This document shows positions 52,522 to 61,687 of a stretch of 64,000 nucleotides of DNA, piece after piece. Each line of letters starts with the position of its first letter. The stretch's first letter is position 1. Source of the stretch: Lachnospiraceae bacterium (GTDB lineage: Bacteria > Bacillota > Clostridia > Lachnospirales > Lachnospiraceae); NCBI GenBank assembly GCA_017540265.1, contig JAFYBJ010000009.1:1-64000 (forward strand), given 5' to 3'. A program made the translations under genes and the position numbers. Under the pieces are notes generated by a model. It ran no database searches, had not been told where the DNA came from, and saw only the letters and a list, made by a program, of their open reading frames with translations.

Positions 52522-52550
52522 TGGACATTATCAGGCTAAAAAGGTAAAAT
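52522..52550 (+). promoter_or_regulatory. Sigma-A-type promoter of the RND efflux genes
   Basis: TGGACA (52522-52527), 17-nt spacer, TAAAAT (52545-52550). Leader about 33 nt to ATG 52590. Confidence 0.5.
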
Positions 52551-52589
52551 TTAACTTTAAACGGTTAGAGGCTTTTATGAGGAGTGACT

Positions 52590-54023
52590 ATGAAAAAGAT
52601 ATGTATTAAAAGGATAACTGCATCGGGGCTGCTTGCACTTTTACTGTTTACCGGCTGTGGCAAAAAAGAAGAAGGGGTGAGTGCCCTTGATAAGGAAAGC
52701 ATAGCCAATACGGCAGTCACGGTTACCGTGAGTGAGCCTGTAAGGAAGACACTTTCAAGTGAATCCGTATATATAGGTACGGTGACGGTGGATTCCACGG
52801 TGACGGTGCTTCCCATGGTGAGCGCCGAGGTGACGGAAACCAATTTTGATGTGGGCGACCATGTGTCAGAAGGGGATCTGCTCTTTAAGCTGGATGACAG
52901 CTCCGCTGTTATAAGCCTTAAGCAGGCAAATGCCGGAGAGAGCAGTGCAAAGGCAGGTCTTGATGCCCAGAAGGCTTCCAATTCGCTTACACATACATCT
53001 TCGGCGGATGCGCTGAATACACAGGGGACGACCCGCGCACAGATGCAGCTGCAGGTCGATACCGCAAGGAATAATCTGACAGCCTTAAGGCTTCAGGCAG
53101 GAACTGCCACAGACAGTTTCTACAGGGCGGAAAAAGATCTGAATGAAGCATACGAAAACAAGAAAAAGCCCGAATATAAAAAGATACTTACGAATGATGT
53201 CATAGAGCAGATGGAGGAAGGAAAGCAGGCTGCATGGAATGCCGCTCAGGTGGCGGCAAGGCAGGTTGAGAGCGCGGAAGAGGCTCTTGCTCTTGCTGAG
53301 CAGCAGCTGGCTGATTATGACAATTATACTTCAAGCACCTTCAGGGAATCCCAGAATGTGCAGGTGAAGGGTGCGGATGCACAGCTGGAATCCACAAAGG
53401 CCGGCCTCACACAGGCTGAGGCAGCGGTTGAAAATGCGGAGATGCTGCTTTCCTATTACACCGTGGAAGCACCGGTCTCCGGAACTATCACGGCAAAGAA
53501 TGTAAGCGTCCACAATATGGCTTCACCTTCACAGCCTGCATATATCATAGAATCCGATGAACCTGCAAGGGTGGTATTTTATGTGGCGGAACGCAGCGTA
53601 CGTGTGATGGAGACCGGGCAGGAGCTTATGCTTGAACAGGGAGGAGAGAGCTATCCGGGAAAGATAATATCCGTATCCAACGTACTCGATCCCCAGACAG
53701 GTCTTTATAAGATAGAAGCACAGCCGGATGATCCGGGAAAGCTCCCGCCCAGCGGCTCAGACGTAAGTGTGCGTACCGTATCCAGAAGGGACAGGGATGC
53801 TCTGGCTGTTCCGGGAGACAGCATTTATTATGACGGAGAGCAGGCATTTCTCTTTATCGTAGAGGAAGGCAGGGCAAAGCGTGTCAATGTTACTACGGGT
53901 ATCAGCCAGGATGGACTTATATCCGTGGATGGGATAAATGAAAGTGACAGGGTTGTAACGGGGTGGAGCAGCACCTTAAAGGACGGAACTCCCGTGAATG
54001 AAAAAGCTGCAGGGGAGGAATAA
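52590..54023 (+). CDS. RND efflux periplasmic-adaptor-type lipoprotein
   Basis: Membrane fusion subunit of an RND pump, 477 residues. The signal peptide ends with lipobox FTGC (Cys23). ESVYIGTVTVDSTVTVLPMV is the first barrel strand region; VTETNFDVGDHVSEGDLLFK is the lipoyl half-motif, and LLSYYTVEAPVSGTITAKNV the returning half. Between them lie long coiled-coil helices rich in Ala and Gln (about residues 115-280). ATG 52590 has GAGGAG 6 nt upstream. The gene for the pump itself follows 3 nt later; no outer-membrane channel gene is present, as expected for a monoderm cell. Confidence 0.9.
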   Translation: MKKICIKRITASGLLALLLFTGCGKKEEGVSALDKESIANTAVTVTVSEPVRKTLSSESVYIGTVTVDSTVTVLPMVSAEVTETNFDVGDHVSEGDLLFKLDDSSAVISLKQANAGESSAKAGLDAQKASNSLTHTSSADALNTQGTTRAQMQLQVDTARNNLTALRLQAGTATDSFYRAEKDLNEAYENKKKPEYKKILTNDVIEQMEEGKQAAWNAAQVAARQVESAEEALALAEQQLADYDNYTSSTFRESQNVQVKGADAQLESTKAGLTQAEAAVENAEMLLSYYTVEAPVSGTITAKNVSVHNMASPSQPAYIIESDEPARVVFYVAERSVRVMETGQELMLEQGGESYPGKIISVSNVLDPQTGLYKIEAQPDDPGKLPPSGSDVSVRTVSRRDRDALAVPGDSIYYDGEQAFLFIVEEGRAKRVNVTTGISQDGLISVDGINESDRVVTGWSSTLKDGTPVNEKAAGEE

Positions 54024-54026
54024 GTC

Positions 54027-57000
54027 ATGCACAGACTTACAAAAGCCGTCATAGAAAGACCGGTGACGGTCATTGTCACACTGGTGGGGCTGGTGCTTTT
54101 TTCCATTATATCCGTCAGGAATATGAATCTGAAGCTGATGCCGGATATGAGCCTTCCCATGGTAGTGGTGGTGGGGACCTATACCGGAGCATCTCCCGAA
54201 GAGGTTGATGAGAATCTCATAGAAAAGATAAGGGAATCCTGCGCCACTCTTTCCGGTCTTAAGCGTTCCCAGGCGCAGTCAAGTGAGAATTACGGTCTCC
54301 TGATGATGCAGTTTGATTACGGCGTCAATATGGATGACACCATAAATGACATAAGGAACAAGCTGGATGCCATAGACTCGGAACTGCCGGATGCGGCGGG
54401 GAAGCCTACCATCATTGAGATGGATATGGATTCAATAGATGATTTTTCAATGTCACTTTATTCGGATTCCGAGGATCTGGATCTGTTAAAGCTTGTCAAC
54501 GATACTCTTGAACCCCAGCTGCGCCGTTCTTCGGCTCTTGCGGATATCACGGTGAACGGCGGTGACGAGAGCTATATCGCGATACGTATGGTGCCGGAAT
54601 ATATGCAGCAGTACGGAGTTACCTCCGCATCCCTGGTGGCAGGCATACAGTCCATGAATTTCATGATGCCCGCCGGTTCGTTTGCCTATGGAAACCAGCA
54701 CATAAATATGGAAACTCAGGTGCATTATAATGAACTTGAAGAGATAAGACAGATCCCCATTACCACGGCGAGGGGGCAGACCATACATCTTGAGGATGTG
54801 GCGGATGTGAGCTACGGCATATCGGAGAGCTCTTCCGTATCCAGATACAATGGGAATAATACGATAAATGTGAGCATAAAGAAAAAGCAGTCCGCTACAG
54901 CGGTTGCGCTTTCTTCGCAGGTAAAAAGGATACTTAAGGAATTCGAAGAGAATTATCCCGATGTACATGTGGATATATCCTATGATGCTTCGGATGAGAT
55001 AGTCTCCACATTAAAGAGCGTGGCTGTCACAATGGTAGAGGGCGTGGCACTTGCCATGGCCGTCATATTCCTTTTCTTCGGGGATCTGAAGGGCTCCATC
55101 ATAGTGGGAACCACCATGCCCATATCCCTTCTTGCGGCTGTGGTATGCATGTATTTCTTCGGCATATCCCTGGATGTGGTTTCAATGAACTCCCTGGTCA
55201 TATCCATTGGTATGATCACGGATAACGCGGTGGTGGTCATAGAGCTATGCTTTAAAAAACAGGAAGAGGGCATGGGCTTCAAGGATGCGGCATATTACGG
55301 CTCGAAGACTGTCATGAATTCCGTTATAGGTTCCACCCTTACAACGGTGGTGGTATATCTTCCTCTTGCAGTCATGAAGGGACTTTCGGGACAGCTGTTT
55401 AAGGAAGTGGGCTATACCATAGTGTTTGTGCTCCTTGCGTCCTTAATATCGGCCATAACCTTTGTGCCCTTCTTCTTCAGTGTTTACAAGCCGGTGGAAA
55501 GGCAGAACAATCCCGTTACCCGCTTTATAAACTGGGTAGCCGGCGGCTATACGAAGGTGCTCAGATGGATGCTGAACCGTAAGAAGCTGGTTTCCCTGAC
55601 AGCGGTGGCGATGTTCATCATTTCAATGGTTCTTGCTTCAGGCCTCGGAACAGAGCTTATGTCTGCTTCCGATGAAGGTATAGTCGATATCAAGATAAAT
55701 TTCCGGCCGAACATGGATCTGGACAGCATGGATGCGGAGGTTCGCAGGATTGAGGATTATATAAACGAAAAGGGGCTGACAGAGAAGACCAGTGTGAATA
55801 TTAACCGGGATTCGGCAGAGGCTTCAATAACGACTTACAAGAAAGAAGATGTGGATACAGCCACACAGCTTATCGCGGATACATGGAACAGCGAGCTGGC
55901 AGGATTTTCCGATATATGTGAAGTGGAAGTGAGCTCGGGTTCATCCATGATGGGCGGTCTGTCCTCCGGCGGTGCCAGTGAGGTGATAACCATAGCGGCA
56001 GATGATATGGAAGGCTTAAGAGAAGCAAACAACAGGCTTGCCGATCTTTTCAGGAATACAAAGGGTGTGCTTGCTGTCACGACTTCACTCGACAAGGACA
56101 GGGCAAAGGCTCTGGTTGATATAAAGCCCGAGCTGGCAGCGTCGAAGGGCTTTTCGGTGATGCAGGTGTCCCAGATGGTATATGCAGCCATGACCGGTTC
56201 AAAGGCGGGACAGGTAAGCATAGACGGGAAAAACTATGATGTCCAGGTGGAATATCCCAAGGGGTATTTCAGTGATCTGGATGATGTACAGTCAATGACG
56301 CTCATGAGCCCCACGGGAGTAAGCGTGCCTCTTACGGAGATAGCGGATATCCGCTTTGAGCAGAGCTCACAGACCATACAGCGTATGAACGGACGCTATA
56401 TCTCAGAGGTGACAGCTCTTATGACAGAGGCGGATCATGAGGTGATAATGGCTGATCTGCAGCCCTCCATTGATGCCCTTGATCTGGGCGAGGGCGCGAA
56501 CTATGTTGAAAGCATAGAGGATGAAATGATGGTGGAGGAATTCTCCGCCATAGGTGTGGCAATAGTGGTAGGTCTGTATCTGGTATTCATGGTAATGGCT
56601 ATGCAGTTTGAGTCGGTAACCTATTCCCTGCTCATCATGCTCTGCATACCTTTCGCAATGATAGGTTCCGTGCTGATGCTGCTCATAATGGATGTCAAGA
56701 TATCCATGACTTCACTTATGGGTGTGCTGATGCTTGCGGGTATAGTAGTTAATAACGGTATCATATACATAGATACTGCAAACCAGTTCAGGGATGCGGG
56801 GGAAGAAGCCAGGGAAGCGCTGATGCATGCGGGACGCGATCGTCTGCGCCCCATACTCATCACCACCCTTACCACGGAGCTTTCCATGCTTCCGGTGGCC
56901 TTTGGTCTGGCGAAGAATGCAGAGACCATGCAGGGCATGGGTGTTGTGATAGTGGGAGGATTGTTTGCGTCAACACTGCTTACGCTTTTATTACTTCCCA

Positions 57001-57062
57001 CATTTTATCTGATGCTTGATAAAATAAAGAACAGAAAGAAATATAAAGCTATGGCAGTGTGA
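54027..57062 (+). CDS. RND family efflux transporter (AcrB/SwrC-like)
   Basis: A 1011-residue proton-driven exporter. The start HRLTKAVIERPVTVIVTLVG is typical, followed by a large external domain, then six membrane helices (about residues 330-530), a second external domain (about 540-840) and six more helices. TM4 carries the proton-relay acidic motif ISIGMITDNAVVVIELCFKK; the second half has MLAGIVVNNGIIYIDTANQF. Family relatives in Gram-positives include the Bacillus SwrC/YerP type that exports lipopeptides. Substrate unknown. Confidence 0.92.
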   Translation: MHRLTKAVIERPVTVIVTLVGLVLFSIISVRNMNLKLMPDMSLPMVVVVGTYTGASPEEVDENLIEKIRESCATLSGLKRSQAQSSENYGLLMMQFDYGVNMDDTINDIRNKLDAIDSELPDAAGKPTIIEMDMDSIDDFSMSLYSDSEDLDLLKLVNDTLEPQLRRSSALADITVNGGDESYIAIRMVPEYMQQYGVTSASLVAGIQSMNFMMPAGSFAYGNQHINMETQVHYNELEEIRQIPITTARGQTIHLEDVADVSYGISESSSVSRYNGNNTINVSIKKKQSATAVALSSQVKRILKEFEENYPDVHVDISYDASDEIVSTLKSVAVTMVEGVALAMAVIFLFFGDLKGSIIVGTTMPISLLAAVVCMYFFGISLDVVSMNSLVISIGMITDNAVVVIELCFKKQEEGMGFKDAAYYGSKTVMNSVIGSTLTTVVVYLPLAVMKGLSGQLFKEVGYTIVFVLLASLISAITFVPFFFSVYKPVERQNNPVTRFINWVAGGYTKVLRWMLNRKKLVSLTAVAMFIISMVLASGLGTELMSASDEGIVDIKINFRPNMDLDSMDAEVRRIEDYINEKGLTEKTSVNINRDSAEASITTYKKEDVDTATQLIADTWNSELAGFSDICEVEVSSGSSMMGGLSSGGASEVITIAADDMEGLREANNRLADLFRNTKGVLAVTTSLDKDRAKALVDIKPELAASKGFSVMQVSQMVYAAMTGSKAGQVSIDGKNYDVQVEYPKGYFSDLDDVQSMTLMSPTGVSVPLTEIADIRFEQSSQTIQRMNGRYISEVTALMTEADHEVIMADLQPSIDALDLGEGANYVESIEDEMMVEEFSAIGVAIVVGLYLVFMVMAMQFESVTYSLLIMLCIPFAMIGSVLMLLIMDVKISMTSLMGVLMLAGIVVNNGIIYIDTANQFRDAGEEAREALMHAGRDRLRPILITTLTTELSMLPVAFGLAKNAETMQGMGVVIVGGLFASTLLTLLLLPTFYLMLDKIKNRKKYKAMAV

Positions 57063-57068
57063 TCTGTC

Positions 57069-57210
57069 TGTCATCCCGGCAGCACAATGTCATCCTAGCA
57101 GCACAATGTCATCCTGGCAGGACAATGCTATCCGGCAGCACAATGTCATCCTGGCAGGACAATGCTATCCCGGCAGCACAATGTCATCCTGAGCGCAGCG
57201 AAGGATCTTA
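57069..57210 (+). repeat. 19-bp tandem repeat ending in a dispersed repeat motif
   Basis: Six units of 18-19 bp, each beginning TGTCATCC or TGCTATCC and ending GGCAGCACAA or GGCAGGACAA, start at 57069, 57088, 57107, 57126, 57144 and 57163. A seventh, different unit at 57182 reads TGTCATCCTGAGCGCAGCGA and continues AGGATCTTA. That last motif is a common dispersed repeat in many bacterial genomes. It lies between the RND gene and the cellulase gene, whose ribosome site (AAAGGGG) follows at once. Confidence 0.85.
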
Positions 57211-57228
57211 TATCAAAGGGGTTACAAA

Positions 57229-59190
57229 ATGGAAAAAGAAAAAAAGATACTCATTGCGGGCATAAGCGGAACAGTGCTCCTTGGCGTGATCATATTTGCC
57301 TGTATACTGATCATAGGCGGAAAGAAGGATAAAGACGAAGCGCCTGAAGCCGAATATGCTGCAGGAGAGGATGCCGGAAGCGCAGAAAACGAGGGTACTT
57401 CCGCAGGGGCTGAAACAAAGGCAGATGATAAGAAAGCCGGCGCTAAAGATACCGGTGCTTCCAAAACAGATGATAAGGAAGCGGATACGAAGAGCGCTGA
57501 TAAGAAGGATGCCGCTAAGGAAAGCGGCGGTCTTTCCGCAGAGATCACGGAGACCGGAAGCTGGGGTGAATCTCCCGTAAGCCGCCAGATGGCCGTGAAG
57601 ATAATAAACGGCAGCTCATCCGATGCTGACGGCTGGAAGATAAGCATAAATACCGGCGACTGCACTTTAGACAGCGGCTGGAACGGAAATTTCGAAGTAA
57701 AGAATGGAACACTTACCGTCACAAATGTTGATTACAATTCCCTTATCCCCGCAGGCGGAAATATGGAATTCGGAATGATACTTACAGGTGTTACCGGGGA
57801 TTTAAGCTATACGATAGAAGCAGGCGGGATGAGCGCTTCGGGCAAGTCAGAAACAAAGCCTGCGGAAAATAAATCATCTTCGGATAAAGGGACGGAGACG
57901 GCGGATGCCGCGGCTCCCGCAGATACAGTAAAGCAAGTTAAGGGCGCCCTTCCCGTTCCGGAGCCCACAACAGATGACTGGCTTCACACAGACGGCTCTG
58001 CTATCTATGACAGCAATGGCAAGAGAGTATGGCTTACAGGTGTGAACTGGTTTGGATATAATACCGGAACCAATCTCTTTGACGGACTCTGGGCTGCGGA
58101 TCTTCATACATCTCTTAATTCAATAGCGGATCACGGTTTTAATCTTGTGAGGATACCCATGTCGGCCGAGCTTATCCTTGAATGGAAAGCAGGAAAGACG
58201 CCGGATGCAAATTACAATCATGCGACAAATGATTATCTTACGGAAATGAATTCACTGGAGATATTCGATCATGTGATAGGACAGTTTAGGGCAAACGGTT
58301 TAAAGGTGATGATAGACATTCACAGCGCCCAGACAGATGCTTCCGGTCATATGACAAATCTCTGGTATACGGAAAAGATATCTGCGGCGCAGTACAGGGA
58401 GGCTCTTTCCTGGATGGCGGCAAGATATAAGGATGACGATACCATCATTGCATTTGATTTAAAGAACGAGCCTCACGGAAAGCCTTCCGAGGGAGATAAA
58501 GCGGCTATATGGAATGATTCCACGAAACCAAACAACTGGAAGCATGAGGCTGAGCTTGCAGCAGAGGCCGTACTTAAGGAAAATCCCAATGTGCTCATCA
58601 TGGTGGAAGGCACGGAGATTTATCCCACGGATATAAAGACAAACGGAGATTATTCCTCTAAAGATGATAAAGATTACTATTTCAACTGGTGGGGAGGAAA
58701 TTTAAGAGGCGTTGCGGATTATCCCGTGGATCTTGGAAAATATCAGGATAAACTGGTTTATTCACCGCATGATTACGGTCCTACGGTATATGAGCAGCCC
58801 TGGTTTAAGGGAGATTACACGTATGATTCGCTCATGAAAGACTGCTGGCATGATAACTGGCTCTATATCGTGGAAGAGGATAAGGCGCCATTACTCATAG
58901 GCGAATGGGGAGGCTTCATGAGGGATCCCAATCTTAAGTGGATGACCTATATGAGGGAGCTGATAGGAAATTATCATTTGAATCATACCTTCTGGTGTTT
59001 CAATGCAAATTCCGGTGATACCGGCGGACTTGTGAAGGATGATTTCACCACCTGGGATACTGAAAAATATAATTTTGTAAAGGAAGTGCTCTGGCAGGAG
59101 AATGGAAAGTTTGTAGGCTTAGATCATAAGATACCTTTAGGCAGTGCAGGAAACGGCATATGCCTTGATGATGCGAAAGGACTGAAATAA
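57229..59190 (+). CDS. Membrane-anchored GH5 cellulase with CBM2-like domain
   Basis: An endoglucanase-type hydrolase of 653 residues acting outside the cell. An N-terminal signal-anchor helix (ILIAGISGTVLLGVIIFACI, residues ~8-30) is followed by an Ala/Lys/Asp-rich linker (about 35-100) and a CBM2-like cellulose-binding domain (about 103-205: GWKISINTGDCTLDSGWNGN, later DYNSLIPAGGNMEFGMIL). After a second linker comes the GH5 barrel (about 245-640) with NLVRIPMS, IDIHSAQTDASGHMTNLWYT, acid/base E414 in FDLKNEPHG and nucleophile E559 in LLIGEWGGFM. It ends without a sortase signal. nhaC-like gene starts 1 nt later. Confidence 0.9.
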   Translation: MEKEKKILIAGISGTVLLGVIIFACILIIGGKKDKDEAPEAEYAAGEDAGSAENEGTSAGAETKADDKKAGAKDTGASKTDDKEADTKSADKKDAAKESGGLSAEITETGSWGESPVSRQMAVKIINGSSSDADGWKISINTGDCTLDSGWNGNFEVKNGTLTVTNVDYNSLIPAGGNMEFGMILTGVTGDLSYTIEAGGMSASGKSETKPAENKSSSDKGTETADAAAPADTVKQVKGALPVPEPTTDDWLHTDGSAIYDSNGKRVWLTGVNWFGYNTGTNLFDGLWAADLHTSLNSIADHGFNLVRIPMSAELILEWKAGKTPDANYNHATNDYLTEMNSLEIFDHVIGQFRANGLKVMIDIHSAQTDASGHMTNLWYTEKISAAQYREALSWMAARYKDDDTIIAFDLKNEPHGKPSEGDKAAIWNDSTKPNNWKHEAELAAEAVLKENPNVLIMVEGTEIYPTDIKTNGDYSSKDDKDYYFNWWGGNLRGVADYPVDLGKYQDKLVYSPHDYGPTVYEQPWFKGDYTYDSLMKDCWHDNWLYIVEEDKAPLLIGEWGGFMRDPNLKWMTYMRELIGNYHLNHTFWCFNANSGDTGGLVKDDFTTWDTEKYNFVKEVLWQENGKFVGLDHKIPLGSAGNGICLDDAKGLK

Positions 59191-59191
59191 G

Positions 59192-60823
59192 ATGAAGAAA
59201 AATACTGTTTTACCGCTTGCGATCATATCTGTGGCAATGATAGCGATAATCGCTGCAGTGCATAGTTCGGGAGGGCAGTTTGCCGGGACCGCCTGGGCTC
59301 TGGTACCGCCATTTATAGCGATACTTCTTGCACTCATCACAAAGGAAGCATATTCCTCGCTGTTTATCGGCGTGGTGCTGGGAGCCTTTATGGCAGCTGA
59401 CTGCAGCTTCACAGGGACGGCGGATATTCTTACGGTTGACGCCTTTACCGCGGCGGTTGCGGATAATGCGGGCATATTGATATTTCTTGTGCTGCTTGGT
59501 ATAGTGGTGGCTCTTGTAAATAAATCAGGTGCTTCAAGGGCTTTCGGTGAATGGGCTAAGAAGCATATCAAGACAAGGTCAGGCGCTATGCTCGCCACTT
59601 TCGCCCTGGGTGTTTTCATTTTTATAGATGATTATTTTAACTGTCTTACCGTAGGCTCGGTAATGGCGCCTGTTACGGATGCGAAGAAGATTTCCAGGGT
59701 AAAGCTTGCATATCTCATCGATGCCACGGCTGCGCCGGTATGTATGATAGCTCCCGTGTCCTCATGGGCTGCGGCAGTTTCCGGCTGCGTCGAAAGTGAG
59801 ACTTATACGGGTTTTGAGCTTTTTATAAGAGCGATCCCTTACAACTTCTATTCGATCTTAACTCTTGTATTTATCGTGACCATTGCCATCCTTGGATTTG
59901 ACTATGGAAAAATGTCCGAGTTTGAGTTAAAGGCTGAAAAGACAGGAGACTTAAGCATACTTGATGTATCCCTGGAAGATGAAAAGAAAGAGCGGACTCT
60001 TAAAGAGGACGGCCCGGCAGAGCCTCACAAGGGAAAGCTTTATGATCTTATCATCCCCATACTTGTGCTGATCGTGATCTGCATCTGGGCTCTTGTAAGA
60101 AACGGATCCATGGCGCTTGGCGGAAATGTGAGCATTGCCGAAGCCTTCTCGGCAACAGATGCATATGTGGGACTTCCATGGGGGTCATTTATAGCTCTGG
60201 TGCTTATCATCATTTATCTGACAGCGAGAAAGGTAGTTACCTTTGACGAGGCGATGGAATGCGTGCCCAAGGGCTTCATAGCCATGGTGCCGGCCATGAC
60301 CATTCTTACACTGGCAACAGCGCTTAAAAATATGACAAACGGCGCTCTTGATGCGGCTGCCTTTGTTGAGAGCATAATGCAGGGGGCAGGGCATCTTCAG
60401 TGGGCACTGCCGGCTATCGTATTCATAGCAGCCTGCGTTATCGCATTTGCAACAGGCACTTCATGGGGAACCTTCGGTATACTTATCCCCATCGTATCGG
60501 TCATCTTCCCCGAAACCTCGGGACTCTTCTTCGTGGGAATATCTGCCTGCCTTGCGGGTGCTATCTGCGGTGACCACTGTTCACCTATATCGGATACGAC
60601 AATTATGTCCTCAGCCGGCGCACATTGCAATCATCTGGATCATGTATCCACCCAGCTTCCCTATGCCTTAAGCGTGGCGGGTATCTCGTTTTTCTGCTAC
60701 CTTTTAGCGGGAGTGTTGGAGCTTGCAGGCCTCACCTGGCTTTCCATACCGGCGGGTATTGTGATCACGGTGGTGTTCCTTATCGTGATGAAGATGGTGG
60801 TGAATAAAAAGAAAGATAGATAA
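59192..60823 (+). CDS. NhaC-family Na+/H+ antiporter
   Basis: A 543-residue membrane protein with about 11-12 hydrophobic segments. GVFIFIDDYFNCLTVGSVMA, LIDATAAPVCMIAPVSSWAA, IAFATGTSWGTFGILIPIVS and AGAICGDHCSPISDTTIMSS are hallmark NhaC/YheL-type motifs. A hydrophilic loop of about 50 residues (EDEKKERTLKEDGPAEPHKG) separates the halves. Sodium/proton exchange is expected, although some relatives exchange organic acids. It starts 1 nt after the cellulase stop, so the two are probably on one transcript. Confidence 0.88.
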   Translation: MKKNTVLPLAIISVAMIAIIAAVHSSGGQFAGTAWALVPPFIAILLALITKEAYSSLFIGVVLGAFMAADCSFTGTADILTVDAFTAAVADNAGILIFLVLLGIVVALVNKSGASRAFGEWAKKHIKTRSGAMLATFALGVFIFIDDYFNCLTVGSVMAPVTDAKKISRVKLAYLIDATAAPVCMIAPVSSWAAAVSGCVESETYTGFELFIRAIPYNFYSILTLVFIVTIAILGFDYGKMSEFELKAEKTGDLSILDVSLEDEKKERTLKEDGPAEPHKGKLYDLIIPILVLIVICIWALVRNGSMALGGNVSIAEAFSATDAYVGLPWGSFIALVLIIIYLTARKVVTFDEAMECVPKGFIAMVPAMTILTLATALKNMTNGALDAAAFVESIMQGAGHLQWALPAIVFIAACVIAFATGTSWGTFGILIPIVSVIFPETSGLFFVGISACLAGAICGDHCSPISDTTIMSSAGAHCNHLDHVSTQLPYALSVAGISFFCYLLAGVLELAGLTWLSIPAGIVITVVFLIVMKMVVNKKKDR

Positions 60824-60855
60824 AGCGATGATAAGTGTTTTTTGAAGTTGTTTTT

Positions 60856-60882
60856 AGAGATCGGGAAACCGGTCTCTTTTTT
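60856..60882 (+). terminator. Terminator after the NhaC-family gene
   Basis: A 9-bp stem with one G-T pair, 60856-60864 with 60869-60877, GAAA tetraloop, and five T residues after the stem. Confidence 0.85.
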
Positions 60883-60924
60883 GGTCCGGGAACCGGATTA
60901 TTACAGGTTGAAATAAAATTACAA

Positions 60925-60953
60925 AATGAATTAAATTCATTGAATTATATTCA
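60925..60953 (+). promoter_or_regulatory. Probable TetR operator
   Basis: AATGAATTAAATTCATT (60925-60941) is a perfect 17-bp palindrome. TGAAT-TAT-ATTCA (60941-60953) repeats the same half-sites. They overlap the -35 of the promoter of the adjacent TetR-family gene, the usual autoregulatory position. Confidence 0.6.
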
Positions 60954-60968
60954 TTCATGTGATAGAAT
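60940..60968 (+). promoter_or_regulatory. Sigma-A promoter of the TetR-family gene
   Basis: TTGAAT (60940-60945), 17-nt spacer, TAGAAT (60963-60968). Start near 60975; leader about 26 nt with AGAGGAAATGC before ATG. Confidence 0.6.
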
Positions 60969-61000
60969 ACCCTCAAGTCGATAGTTAAAGAGGAAATGCA

Positions 61001-61621
61001 ATGGAAAAGAAAGAGAAGGTCAGGCAGGTAAGAGCGGCTGAAACAAGAAGAAAGATCGTTGCGGCAGCGAAGAAATTGATCACGGAGAAGGGCTTTGAAA
61101 GTGTAGCTATCGAAGATATAGCAAGGGAGGCAGGTGTTTCCACGGGTTCTTTCTACACCTACTTTAAGAAGAAAGAAGATGTGATAGAAGAGCTTAACCG
61201 GTCGAATTTCCTTCTTCTTGCAAAGACCGTTAATGAGATCAGGGACAAGGATCTGAATGAACGTCTGAAGTATTATTGCCGCGAGTTCCTGGCAGAAATT
61301 GAGAGAGTCGGGATTGAGATATGCAGGCAGTGGATCAGGAATAACATTACTCCGACTGAGATGGAGATCGAAGGGAAGATGACTACTAAGTATGATCATG
61401 ATTATCTGGCAATGAGATCGATCCTTGATGAAGGCATCAAAAGAGGTGAGCTTTCAGATGATACTCCCATAGATGATCTCGCGTTATATATCAACGCACA
61501 GCTCTACGGACTCATGATTGCCTGGTGCATGACGGAGGGTAAGATGATCGGATCCAAACAAACGGATTCTTTTGTTGAAAAAATCGTAAAACCTGTGCTG
61601 ATGCCATATTCGAGAAGATAA
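61001..61621 (+). CDS. TetR/AcrR family transcriptional regulator
   Basis: A 206-residue repressor-type protein. The N-terminal helix-turn-helix reads TRRKIVAAAKKLITEKGFES then VAIEDIAREAGVSTGSFYTY and FKKKEDVIEEL, an unmistakable TetR_N domain. The C-terminal ligand and dimer region (about 70-200) is specific and gives no ligand clue. A 17-bp palindrome over its own promoter suggests autorepression. The DXS-like gene starts 66 nt downstream with no terminator between, so it is the likely co-regulated target. Confidence 0.92.
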   Translation: MEKKEKVRQVRAAETRRKIVAAAKKLITEKGFESVAIEDIAREAGVSTGSFYTYFKKKEDVIEELNRSNFLLLAKTVNEIRDKDLNERLKYYCREFLAEIERVGIEICRQWIRNNITPTEMEIEGKMTTKYDHDYLAMRSILDEGIKRGELSDDTPIDDLALYINAQLYGLMIAWCMTEGKMIGSKQTDSFVEKIVKPVLMPYSRR

Positions 61622-61687
61622 AACCTTGTGAAATTATAGTAAAACAGGCTCTTGAGCCATACAAAATAAAAAATGGAGGATAAACTT

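Noticed and set aside
57069..57181. Possible CRISPR array
   Set aside because: Units are contiguous 18-19 bp repeats without spacers and no cas genes are present.
57059..57265. Small + strand frame over the 19-bp repeats, containing QCHPERSEGSY
   Set aside because: This is the well-known translation of the dispersed TCATCCTGAGCG repeat, not a gene.
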